In this document: piece after piece, positions 43,802 through 50,972 of the stretch
How positions within the stretch are numbered: position 1 is the stretch's first letter
Layout: the number at the start of each line of letters is the position of its first letter
Origin: Neolewinella litorea
GTDB lineage: Bacteria > Bacteroidota > Bacteroidia > Chitinophagales > Saprospiraceae
Direction of reading: 5' to 3'
DNA: 64,000 nucleotides
Assembly: GCF_004803465.1 (NCBI RefSeq)
Contig: NZ_SRSF01000007.1
Coordinates: 1 to 64,000, forward strand
The notes under the pieces: generated by a model
The model's input: the letters and a program-made list of their open reading frames with translations, nothing else
The model's database searches: none
What the model was told of the DNA's origin: nothing
Translations under genes and position numbers: made by a program

Positions 43802-44794
43802 CTAGGGCACCTCCACCACATTAAGCACCCGCGAGATAATGTCTTCCTGCCGGATGTTCTCCGCTTCGGCTTCGTAGGTCAGTCCGATACGGTGGCGGAG
43901 CACGTCTTCGCATACCGAGCGTACGTCTTCGGGCGTCACGTAGCCGCGGCGTTCCAGGAAGGCCTGGGCTTTGGCCGCCAGCGCAAGGTTGATGCTGGCT
44001 CGGGGGCTGCCGCCGTAATTGATCAGGGGCTGGAGGTCGTCAAGACCGTAAGCCGCCGGTTCGCGGGTGGCGAAGACGATGTCGATGATGTAGCGTTCGA
44101 TCTTTTCGTCCATGTAGATCTGGCGGACCGAGCGCCGGGCGTGCAGAATATCCTCCGGCGTAGCCACGGGGTGGATCCGTTCGAAGCTTTCGGCCAGGTT
44201 GCGGCGGATGATGATCTGTTCGTCTTCCCGCGTCGGGTATCCGATGTTAACCTTCAGCATAAAGCGGTCGGTCTGGGCCTCCGGCAGGGTGTAGGTACCT
44301 TCCTGATCGATGGGGTTTTGGGTAGCAAGTACCAGAAAGGGCTCTTCCAGCCGGAAGGTATCCGAACCGATGGTCACCTGACGTTCCTGCATGGCTTCCA
44401 GGAGGGCCGACTGCACCTTGGCGGGCGCGCGGTTGATCTCATCGGCCAGTACGAAGTTGGCAAACACCGGTCCCTTACGCACGCTGAAGTCGTTGAGGGT
44501 CGGATTGTAGATCATGGTACCCACGATATCGGCGGGCAGCAGGTCCGGGGTAAACTGTATACGACTGAAGTCCGCACTGATGGTCTGCGCCAGCGTCTTG
44601 ATGGCCAGCGTCTTGGCCAGTCCGGGCAGCCCTTCCAGCAGAATGTGTCCCCGACTCAGCAGTCCCAGCAGCAGGCGGTCGATCATATTCTCCTGTCCTA
44701 CGATCACCTTCGCGGTCTCTATCCGGATCCGCTGCACTACTTCACTATCTACCTGAATCTGTTGGTTCAGGGCCTCGATGTCTACACTTGCCAT
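43802..44794 (-). CDS. MoxR-family AAA ATPase
   Basis: A 330-residue AAA+ ATPase. Walker A is LLEGLPGLAKT, Walker B is FVLADEINRAPAK, the sensor is LVLATQNPIDQEGTYTLPEA, and the C-terminal lid contains YGGSPRASINLALAAKAQAF. The ATG at 44794 starts the domain; the longer frame is not conserved. MoxR proteins usually act with DUF58 and von Willebrand A proteins on maturation of complexes, but none of these is adjacent: the downstream gene is a sulfatase. Confidence 0.95.
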   Translation of the reverse strand: MASVDIEALNQQIQVDSEVVQRIRIETAKVIVGQENMIDRLLLGLLSRGHILLEGLPGLAKTLAIKTLAQTISADFSRIQFTPDLLPADIVGTMIYNPTLNDFSVRKGPVFANFVLADEINRAPAKVQSALLEAMQERQVTIGSDTFRLEEPFLVLATQNPIDQEGTYTLPEAQTDRFMLKVNIGYPTREDEQIIIRRNLAESFERIHPVATPEDILHARRSVRQIYMDEKIERYIIDIVFATREPAAYGLDDLQPLINYGGSPRASINLALAAKAQAFLERRGYVTPEDVRSVCEDVLRHRIGLTYEAEAENIRQEDIISRVLNVVEVP

Positions 44795-44892
44795 AGGGGG
44801 GTGGTTCTTTTTGCGGGGTCGCGGGTGCAAGGTAAATACAAATGTGCGAGAGGCAGCTCAAGGGGTCAAGGGGCTAAGGGGTAAAGAGTGCT

Positions 44893-44958
44893 ACAATTAT
44901 CCCTCGCTACGCTCGGGCCGGGTGACACCTTGCCGCACGCACCCGAGCGAAGCGAGGG
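44893..44958. repeat. 66-bp hairpin repeat, left arm beside thiL
   Basis: Runs from ACAATTATCCCTCGC to AGCGAAGCGAGGG. Its outer parts CCCTCGCTACGCTCGGG and CCCGAGCGAAGCGAGGG are inverted (17 bp, one mismatch) around a 24-nt centre. It is an inverted copy of 46175-46240 on the other side of thiL, with two differences by eye. The flanking gap 44795-45014 also holds AAGGGGTCAAGGGGCTAAGG-type short repeats. Confidence 0.9.
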
Positions 44959-45014
44959 GCAGCTGGAACGCCATTGACTCCTTAACCCCTTTACCCCTTG
45001 CCCCAATTAACTCC

Positions 45015-46043
45015 CTATCCAAAATGATTCCACCCCTGGGCCTTGATATCGTGGATATTCCCCCCCTTGGTGTGGAGCTTCACGCCATCTTCCCGGGCTA
45101 CGATTTCGCCGGCGATGTAGATATCGGGTAGAAAGCGAATTTTCTCAGTGTCTTTGGGGTCGATGGTGAAGAGCAGTTCGTAGTCTTCACCGCCGGAGAG
45201 GGCGCAGGTGATGGGATCTAGGTTGAATTCGAGGGCCTGCAGTTGCGCGTCGTTGGAGATGGGTACGCCGCTTTCCTCGATAACGGCTCCCACGCCGGAG
45301 GCCTTGCAGATGTGGAAGATCTCGCTGGCGAGTCCGTCGCTGATGTCGATCATGGAGGTGGGTACGATGCCCTCCTTGGCGAAGGTGTCGACCATGTCGG
45401 TCCTGGCTTCGGGCCGCAACTGGCGGGCCAGAAGTGACGGAGCGTATTCGCCCATGTCGGGTTGCATGTCGGGATTATCGAGGTATACCTGCTTTTCCCG
45501 TTCCAGCAATTGCAGGCCCAGGTAGGCACCGCCCAGGCTTCCGGTGATGCAGATCAGGTCGCCCGGTTTGGCACCGCTGCGGCGGGTGATGCGGGCGGCG
45601 GGGGCCCGACCGATGGCGGTCACGCTGATGATGAGTCCGCGGTTAGAACTGGTTGTATCGCCCCCTACCAGATCCACGCCATACTGGTCGCAGGCGGCTT
45701 TGATACCGGCGTAGAACTCGTCCAGGGCTTCTACGGAAAAGCGGTTGCTCAGGGCAATGCTCACCGTAATCTGCTGCGGTCGGGCATTCATGGCGCAGAT
45801 GTCCGACAGGTTAACGATCACCGATTTATATCCCAGGTGTTTCAGCGGCGTGTAGGTAAAGTCGAAATGTATTCCCTCCACCAGCATATCCGTACTGACT
45901 ACGATCTGCTCGTCGCCGCCGGCGATCACCGCAGCATCATCCCCTACACCGAGCACGGTGGTAGACTGCCGGTTCTCAAAACCTGCCGTCAGGTGATCAA
46001 TGAGGCCAAATTCACCAAGGGTGTTCACGTCCGTACGTTCCAT
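45015..46043 (-). CDS. thiL: Thiamine-monophosphate kinase ThiL
   Basis: A 342-residue PurM/AIR-synthase-fold kinase that makes thiamine diphosphate. VLGVGDDAAVI, STDMLVEGIHFDFTYTPLKH and LGYKSVIVNLSDICAMNARP are in the N-terminal part; DLVGGDTTSSNRGLIISVTA and the MIDISDGLASEIFHIC and GGEDYELLFTI motifs follow. All Asp-rich metal and ATP sites are present. It stands alone between two inverted hairpin repeats. Confidence 0.95.
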   Translation of the reverse strand: MERTDVNTLGEFGLIDHLTAGFENRQSTTVLGVGDDAAVIAGGDEQIVVSTDMLVEGIHFDFTYTPLKHLGYKSVIVNLSDICAMNARPQQITVSIALSNRFSVEALDEFYAGIKAACDQYGVDLVGGDTTSSNRGLIISVTAIGRAPAARITRRSGAKPGDLICITGSLGGAYLGLQLLEREKQVYLDNPDMQPDMGEYAPSLLARQLRPEARTDMVDTFAKEGIVPTSMIDISDGLASEIFHICKASGVGAVIEESGVPISNDAQLQALEFNLDPITCALSGGEDYELLFTIDPKDTEKIRFLPDIYIAGEIVAREDGVKLHTKGGNIHDIKAQGWNHFG

Positions 46044-46073
46044 ATCATTTACTGTTGGAGATGAGAACCCGCC

Positions 46074-46399
46074 CGGGGGGTTAGGGTTTCCACGGGGCTA
46101 AGGTTTCAAGGGAGCCAAGGGGGCAAGGGCTCAAGGGGCTAAGGTCTTAAGGGGTCAAGGGTATTGCATCTATTCCCTCGCTTCGCTCGGGTGCGTGCGG
46201 CAAGGTGTTACCCGGCCCGAGCGAAGCGAGGGATAATTGTAACGCCATTGACCCCTTGACTCCTTAGCACCTTGAAAACAGGCCCGAGCGTCGCGAGGGA
46301 TAATTGTAACGCCCTTGACCCCTTAGCCCCTTGACCCCTTGAGTTATTGACCCGGCCCGAGCGAAGCGAGGGATACAGGCAACGCCCTTAGCCCCTTAA
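46074..46399. repeat. Repeat-filled gap: short AAGGGGTCA repeats, 66-bp right arm and mirror motifs
   Basis: From 46074 to about 46160 run degenerate copies of AAGGGGCTAAGG/TCAAGGG. The right arm of the thiL-flanking repeat is 46175-46240, a perfect 17-bp inverted repeat around a 24-nt centre. Further GAGCGAAGCGAG cores are at 46219-46230 and 46359-46370, a variant at about 46286, and CCTTGACCCC/CCTTAGCCCC repeats reach the purA end. No gene is seen. Confidence 0.85.
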
Positions 46400-47671
46400 C
46401 TAACCCCGCACAACAAGCTCCTCCCGGTCAGGTCCGGTAGAGACCATGGAAACGGGTACGCCCAGCTTTTCCTCCAGGAAACGGACGTAGTTGAGGCAGG
46501 CCTCGGGCAGTTCGTCTTCTTCCTTCGTGCCGGAGAGGTCGGTGTTCCAGCCGGTGACGTCGGTGTAGATGGGCTCGTAGTTTTCGTGGACGAGGTCGAA
46601 GGGCAGTTCGCGGCTCGTTTCTCCGTCCACGCGGTAGGCATCGGCGGCCTTGATGGTTTCGAATTTATTGAGGACATCGACTTTCGTGACCACGATCTGC
46701 GTCACGCCGCTCAGCATGATGGTGTAGCGCAGTTGGACCAGGTCGATCCAGCCGCAGCGGCGCGGGCGACCGGTGGTGGCACCGAATTCAGAACCTTCCT
46801 TGCGGAGGAATTCGCCGGTCTCGTCGTGCAGTTCCGTGGGGAAGGGGCCACCGCCGACTCGCGTGCAGTAGGCCTTGGTGATGCCGATCACCTCGCCGAT
46901 CCGCTGGGGAGCTACGCCGAGTCCGGTACAAACGCCGGCCGTGATGGTATTCGAGGAGGTGACGTAGGGGTAGGTGCCGAAATCAATGTCGAGCATACTG
47001 CCCTGGGCACCCTCGGCCAGGACCCGCTTGCCCGCCTCCAGGGCCTCGTTGATGTAGTATTCGCCGTCGACGAAGGGCAGGGTGAGCAGGCGGTCCACGG
47101 CCTTGAACCAGGCTTGCTCCTCCCGCGCGAGGTCGAATTCGATATAGGGGTACAGTCCGACCAACTGCAGGTGCTTTTCCTTCAAACGCTCATAGCGCTC
47201 GCGGAAATCGGGGGCTTCGAGGTTGCCGACGCGCAGGCCGTTGCGGCCGGTCTTGTCCATATAAGTAGGTCCGATGCCCTTGAGGGTGGATCCGATCTTG
47301 CGTTCGCCCTTGGCGTTCTCACGGGCCGCATCGAGCAGGCGGTGCGTGGGCAGGATGAGGTGGGCCTTGCGGGCTACGAAGAGCCGGTCGGCGTAGTCGA
47401 TACCCGCCTCGTCGAGCTCGTCGAGTTCGCGGGAGAGGGTGATCGGATCGATGACCACGCCGTTGCCGATCAGGTTGTCCTGCTCCTGGCGGAAGATGCC
47501 GGAAGGCACCGTGTGCAGCACGAACTTTTTGCCGTCGAAGATCAGGGTATGGCCGGCATTCGGGCCACCCTGGAAACGCGCAATGATGTCATAACGGGGG
47601 GCGAGAACGTCCACGATCTTACCCTTGCCTTCGTCTCCCCACTGGAGACCCAGAAGTACGTCTACGGCCAT
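46400..47671 (-). CDS. purA: Adenylosuccinate synthetase PurA
   Basis: A 423-residue enzyme that joins IMP and aspartate with GTP. The P-loop-like N-terminus LLGLQWGDEGKGKIVDVLAP, the GPNAGHT loop, GSTLKGIGPTYMDKTGRNGL, VLAEGAQGSMLDIDFGTYPY and VGGGPFPTEL, then TTGRPRRCGW, are all present. Length is normal. A TACCTTTG box lies at 47733-47740 upstream. It is not in a pur operon. Confidence 0.98.
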   Translation of the reverse strand: MAVDVLLGLQWGDEGKGKIVDVLAPRYDIIARFQGGPNAGHTLIFDGKKFVLHTVPSGIFRQEQDNLIGNGVVIDPITLSRELDELDEAGIDYADRLFVARKAHLILPTHRLLDAARENAKGERKIGSTLKGIGPTYMDKTGRNGLRVGNLEAPDFRERYERLKEKHLQLVGLYPYIEFDLAREEQAWFKAVDRLLTLPFVDGEYYINEALEAGKRVLAEGAQGSMLDIDFGTYPYVTSSNTITAGVCTGLGVAPQRIGEVIGITKAYCTRVGGGPFPTELHDETGEFLRKEGSEFGATTGRPRRCGWIDLVQLRYTIMLSGVTQIVVTKVDVLNKFETIKAADAYRVDGETSRELPFDLVHENYEPIYTDVTGWNTDLSGTKEEDELPEACLNYVRFLEEKLGVPVSMVSTGPDREELVVRG

Positions 47672-47732
47672 GTCGGATTGGCTTTAGCGGCGGCAGCCAC
47701 AACGGTGCGGAGCGCCCTTTCGTAAAAGGAGG

Positions 47733-47740
47733 CAAAGGTA
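47733..47740 (-). promoter_or_regulatory. -7 promoter box (TACCTTTG) for purA
   Basis: A TAnnTTTG match 62 bp upstream of the purA ATG. No clear -33 TTG is seen at standard spacing. Confidence 0.4.
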
Positions 47741-47867
47741 AACGAAAAATGCTGGGGCAGTACCCACCCCCGGACCTGGCTACCCGGTTCAGACTTATTG
47801 CACCCGCGGCCGCGCCCAAATGCGAACATCTGCGCCCGGAATTGCCATTAAAAGCAAAAACACACGG

Positions 47868-48665
47868 ATGGGACTAAGTAAATCTACCCAAAACAAACTC
47901 TTCACCACGGGGTACATCGCCAAGGGGGTGGTCTATTCTCTTATCGGCATCTTTGCCCTTATCGGGGTCATCGGTTCCGCGGGATCGGGCGGCAGCTGGG
48001 GCCCTAAAACGGTGATCGACTGGATCGGCAGCAACCCGTTCGGCAATATTCTGCTCTTCCTCATCGGACTCGGATTGCTGGCCTACTGCAGCTGGCGGTG
48101 GTATACGGCCGTGAAGGATAAGGAGAACGAGGGCTCGGACAAGGAAGGCGTGGCCAAACGCATCGGCTACGCGGTAAGTGGTACGGCCTACGGTGTGCTC
48201 AGCGTCTATGCCTTCAAACTGGCGCTGGGCTCGGGTGGCGGCGGCGGCGAACAAAGCAAGCAGGACATTATCGCCCAGATCCTGGCGAAAAGCTGGGGAC
48301 CCTACGTGGTCGGCCTCATCGCCCTCATCATGGCGGGCGTAGCCATCTTCCAGCTTTATCGGGCCCTCAAAGACAAGCACATGGAGGGCATCAAGGGCCT
48401 GCAACTGAGCGAGGAGCAACGGGAGACTTTCGAAAAGACCGGCGAGGTGGGGCTAACCGCCCGTTTCGTGGTGTACGGCATCATCTCCTACTTCCTGTTC
48501 CGGGCGGCTCTTATGGACGACCCCAGTCAGTTCAAGGGCATCGGCGAATCCCTCGCCTACATCGGAGATCAGGCTTACGGGCAAGTACTGCTGGCCATAG
48601 TCGGGTTGGGCCTGTTGGCTTACGGTCTGTTCATGTTCATCCGGGCCAAGTACGAGCGGGTCTAG
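47868..48665 (+). CDS. DUF1206 membrane protein
   Basis: A 265-residue inner-membrane protein with six hydrophobic helices arranged as three similar pairs, each opening with a G-Y/F-xx-KG-x-VY-like motif (LFTTGYIAKGVVYSLIGIFA; RIGYAVSGTAYGVLSVYAFK; LTARFVVYGIISYFLFRAAL). This triplicated pattern is DUF1206. Function is unknown. The ATG at 47868 is chosen because it directly precedes the first repeat. It ends tail-to-tail with the GNAT gene (4-bp overlap). Confidence 0.88.
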   Translation: MGLSKSTQNKLFTTGYIAKGVVYSLIGIFALIGVIGSAGSGGSWGPKTVIDWIGSNPFGNILLFLIGLGLLAYCSWRWYTAVKDKENEGSDKEGVAKRIGYAVSGTAYGVLSVYAFKLALGSGGGGGEQSKQDIIAQILAKSWGPYVVGLIALIMAGVAIFQLYRALKDKHMEGIKGLQLSEEQRETFEKTGEVGLTARFVVYGIISYFLFRAALMDDPSQFKGIGESLAYIGDQAYGQVLLAIVGLGLLAYGLFMFIRAKYERV

Positions 48666-49219
48666 AGCGCTTTCTCCATTTGCCAATCTTCCATCAAAAA
48701 ACCATTGCCGATCTCTGTATCGTGGCGGCCCAGCTTCTCGAACCCCAGCCGCTCGTAGAATTCGACGGCGGGGTTTTGGTAGTTGACGTCGAGCCGTAGT
48801 CGTTGTTGTCCTTCCTTTTTGGCCCAGCGTTCCACGCGCTCGATGAGGATGCGGCCGTATCCTTTCCCCTGGGAACCTGGCAGGAGGTACAGTTTATGGA
48901 TTTTGGTGGTGCCCGGCAAGTAGTCGATTTCGTGGCTGACGTAGCCCACCGCCCGGTAACGCTGCCCCTGGAGGTGGGCGTACTGTGCTCCGCCGTCGGG
49001 GTACATGGGGTCATTGTCGAGCACCAGGAGCAGGTGGTACTGGTGGCCTTCGTCGAGTTGTCGCAGCAGGGATTCGGTACTGTACATCCGGTCGAGCATG
49101 AACTCGATCTGGGCGTCGGAAAGGATCGATCCGAAGGTTTGGGGCCAGGTGGCGTAAGCGATCGTCTGAATGGTAGTGGTATCGTTTTCGCCGGCGGGCT
49201 CGATGCGGTAGGGGTCCAT
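48662..49219 (-). CDS. GNAT-family N-acetyltransferase
   Basis: A 185-residue acetyltransferase. Motif A is LYLLPGSQGKGYGRILIERV (the Q/RxxGxG/A acetyl-CoA loop as QGKGYG). Motif B is LRLDVNYQNPAVEFYERLGF then EKLG. The N-terminal half has YATWPQTFGSILSDAQIEFM. The substrate is unknown. It lies 9 bp downstream of the SRAP gene and is probably co-transcribed. Confidence 0.93.
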   Translation of the reverse strand: MDPYRIEPAGENDTTTIQTIAYATWPQTFGSILSDAQIEFMLDRMYSTESLLRQLDEGHQYHLLLVLDNDPMYPDGGAQYAHLQGQRYRAVGYVSHEIDYLPGTTKIHKLYLLPGSQGKGYGRILIERVERWAKKEGQQRLRLDVNYQNPAVEFYERLGFEKLGRHDTEIGNGFLMEDWQMEKAL

Positions 49220-49228
49220 CCTTTGGGG

Positions 49229-49903
49229 TTATTCCAGGGGTTTGTGTAGTTCCGGTCCATTGTTGCGGACGTTGCCGACGGCCGGGGAAATGGGGTAGGT
49301 CCTGAGCGTTCCGTCGGCCGGTGTCTGCAACAGTTCCAGGATATCCTTGAGGTCAGCGGAGGGGTCCAGCCAGGCGCTCTGCCGTTCCGCGTCTGTCAGC
49401 AGCATGGGCATCCGGTCGTGGATGGACTGCATCTCCCGGTTCGGTTCGCCGGTGATTACGGAGTAGGTATAGACCGGCTCCTCGGCTCCGTCGCCCTGCC
49501 ATTTTTCCCAGATACCGGCCATCACCAGCAGGCTGTCGTCGGCCGGTAGGATGCGGTAGGGGGTCTTCTTGCCGTCGCGCCGTTGCCATTCGTAGAAGCT
49601 GTCGCCGATCACGAGGCACCGCCGTTCGCGGATGGGCTTGCGGAAACTGGGCTTGTCCTCGATCCCTTCCCGGCGGGCGTTGATCATGCGGGCACCGATC
49701 TTCAGGTCCTTGGCCCAGAAGGGCACGAGTCCCCACCGGAACGCCGCCAGTTGGTCCGGTTGCGCATCCGTTATCACCAGTCCATCCTGGGTCGGTGCCA
49801 GGTTATAATTGACCGGCAGTCCGCCCGGCGGAGTCGTGAGCTCCTTGGTGAATTGCTTCCGCAATTTGGCTTCGTCGATTACTACTGAATAGCGTCCGCA
49901 CAT
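49229..49903 (-). CDS. SRAP-family protein (abasic-site crosslinking, YedK/HMCES-like)
   Basis: A 224-residue SOS-response-associated protein. The catalytic Cys2 follows the initiator Met in MCGRYSVV. NARREGIEDKPSFRKPIRER, RCLVIGDSFYEWQRRDGKKT and the active His in SIHDRMPMLL match the family. Relatives form a covalent shield on abasic sites in single-stranded DNA. The start is certain because Cys2 must be exposed. Its 5' side is the repeat-rich gap before infB. Confidence 0.95.
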   Translation of the reverse strand: MCGRYSVVIDEAKLRKQFTKELTTPPGGLPVNYNLAPTQDGLVITDAQPDQLAAFRWGLVPFWAKDLKIGARMINARREGIEDKPSFRKPIRERRCLVIGDSFYEWQRRDGKKTPYRILPADDSLLVMAGIWEKWQGDGAEEPVYTYSVITGEPNREMQSIHDRMPMLLTDAERQSAWLDPSADLKDILELLQTPADGTLRTYPISPAVGNVRNNGPELHKPLE

Positions 49904-50337
49904 GGGGGAAGGGGGTGAATTGGTGAATTAGTGAAGGGGCGAATTGGTGAAGGTTGTTTCATTTACCCCTCGCGTTGCTCGGGCCAGTACAATGGGTCAA
50001 TAAATCAATGGGTTAAGGGGTCAATGGCGTTTCACTTGTTCCTCGCTTTGCTCGGGCGGGTGTGATTCATGGTCCCTCGCTTTGCTCGGGTCGGGGGCGT
50101 TTCATTTACTCCTCGCTTTGCTCGGGCGGGTTCAGTTCAATCCTTCTCGCCTTCATTCGGGCCGGTTGCGGGGTGATTAGCCCCTGGGCCCCAGCACTTA
50201 TGAAGGTAAGAAGGTACCGGATAGTACGGAGGCCCTTCTAAAAGGTTGTCCCGAATGTGCAAAAGATAACCGGGTGGAAACGCCGCGCGGAGAGAGGATA
50301 GAAAGTCGTGTAGAGCACGAGACGAAACACCCTGTCC
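49904..50337. other. Gap with short repeats and mirror-motif variants, no gene
   Basis: GTGAATTGGTGAA-type short repeats run at about 49912-49960. Four variant motifs follow: CTCGCGTTGCTCGGG near 49969 and CTCGCTTTGCTCGGG near 50041, 50074 and 50112. From 50133 to 50337 I see nothing assignable; a reverse 68-codon frame there has no recognisable features. Confidence 0.7.
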
Positions 50338-50862
50338 CCTCACCCGAGCGAAGCGAGGGGTGAATGCAGCAGAATTGACCCCTTAACCCCTTGAGTCCTT
50401 AGCCCCGTAACCCCTTGCCGCCCTTACCTGAGCGAAGCGAGGGGTGAATGCAGCAGAATTGACTCCTTAACCCCTTGAGTCCTTAGTCCCGTAACCCCTT
50501 GCCGCCCCTACCCGAGCGAAGCGAGGGGTGAATGCAGCAGAATTGACCCCTTAACCCCTTAGCCCCGTAAGCCCCTGTCGCCCCCACCCGAGCGAAGCGA
50601 GGGGTGAATACTACAGAATTGACTCCTTAACCCCTTGAGTTCTTAGCCCCGTAAGCCCTTGCCGCCCCCACCCGAGCGAAGCGAGGGGTGAATGCAGCAG
50701 AATTGACTCCTTAGCCCCTTGACTCCTCAGCCCCGTAAGCCCTTGCCGCCCCCACCCGAGCGAAGCGAGGGGTGAATGCAGCAGAATTGACTCCTTAACC
50801 CCTTGACCCCTTAGCCCCATAACCCCTTGCCGCCCCTACCCGAGCGAAGCGAGGGGTGATTT
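50338..50862. repeat. Tandem array, 84-bp unit, seven mirror-motif copies
   Basis: The cores GAGCGAAGCGAG start at 50346, 50430 (preceded by T instead of C), 50514, 50590, 50674, 50758 and 50842. Spacing is 84, 84, 76, 84, 84 and 84; the 76-bp unit has lost 8 bp (GAGTCCTT). Each unit is CCCGAGCGAAGCGAGGGG, then TGAATGCAGCAGAATTGA, then CCCCTTAACCCCTTGAG-type repeats and CCTTGCCGCCC. The unit length is divisible by three, so a reverse frame shows a 28-residue periodic peptide, but no start, signal or family supports a protein. Confidence 0.95.
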
Positions 50863-50906
50863 GCCGCCCATTCACCCATTCACCCCTTCAGTCCTTCACC
50901 AATTAC

Positions 50907-50943
50907 CAAAAGAAAAGGGCCAAAGCAAAAAGCTCTGACCCTT
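50907..50943 (-). terminator. Rho-independent terminator after infB
   Basis: Minus-strand AAGGGTCAGAGC pairs with GCTTTGGCCCTT (one G-T pair and one mismatch), followed by TTTCTTTT. It lies 30 bp after the infB stop. Confidence 0.88.
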
Positions 50944-50972
50944 CAATATCGGTTCGGAGTAACCTCCGGCGG

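Noticed and set aside
44893-46240. thiL plus flanking repeats as a composite transposon
   Set aside because: There is no transposase, and the 66-bp arms are hairpins of a repeat family also found elsewhere, so mobility is only a hypothesis.
50611-50820. A reverse-strand frame giving a 28-residue periodic protein in the 84-bp array
   Set aside because: The periodicity follows from the unit length being divisible by three. There is no convincing start or protein family.
50338-50862. CRISPR array
   Set aside because: The 84-bp units are repeated throughout with no unique spacers, and no cas gene is present.
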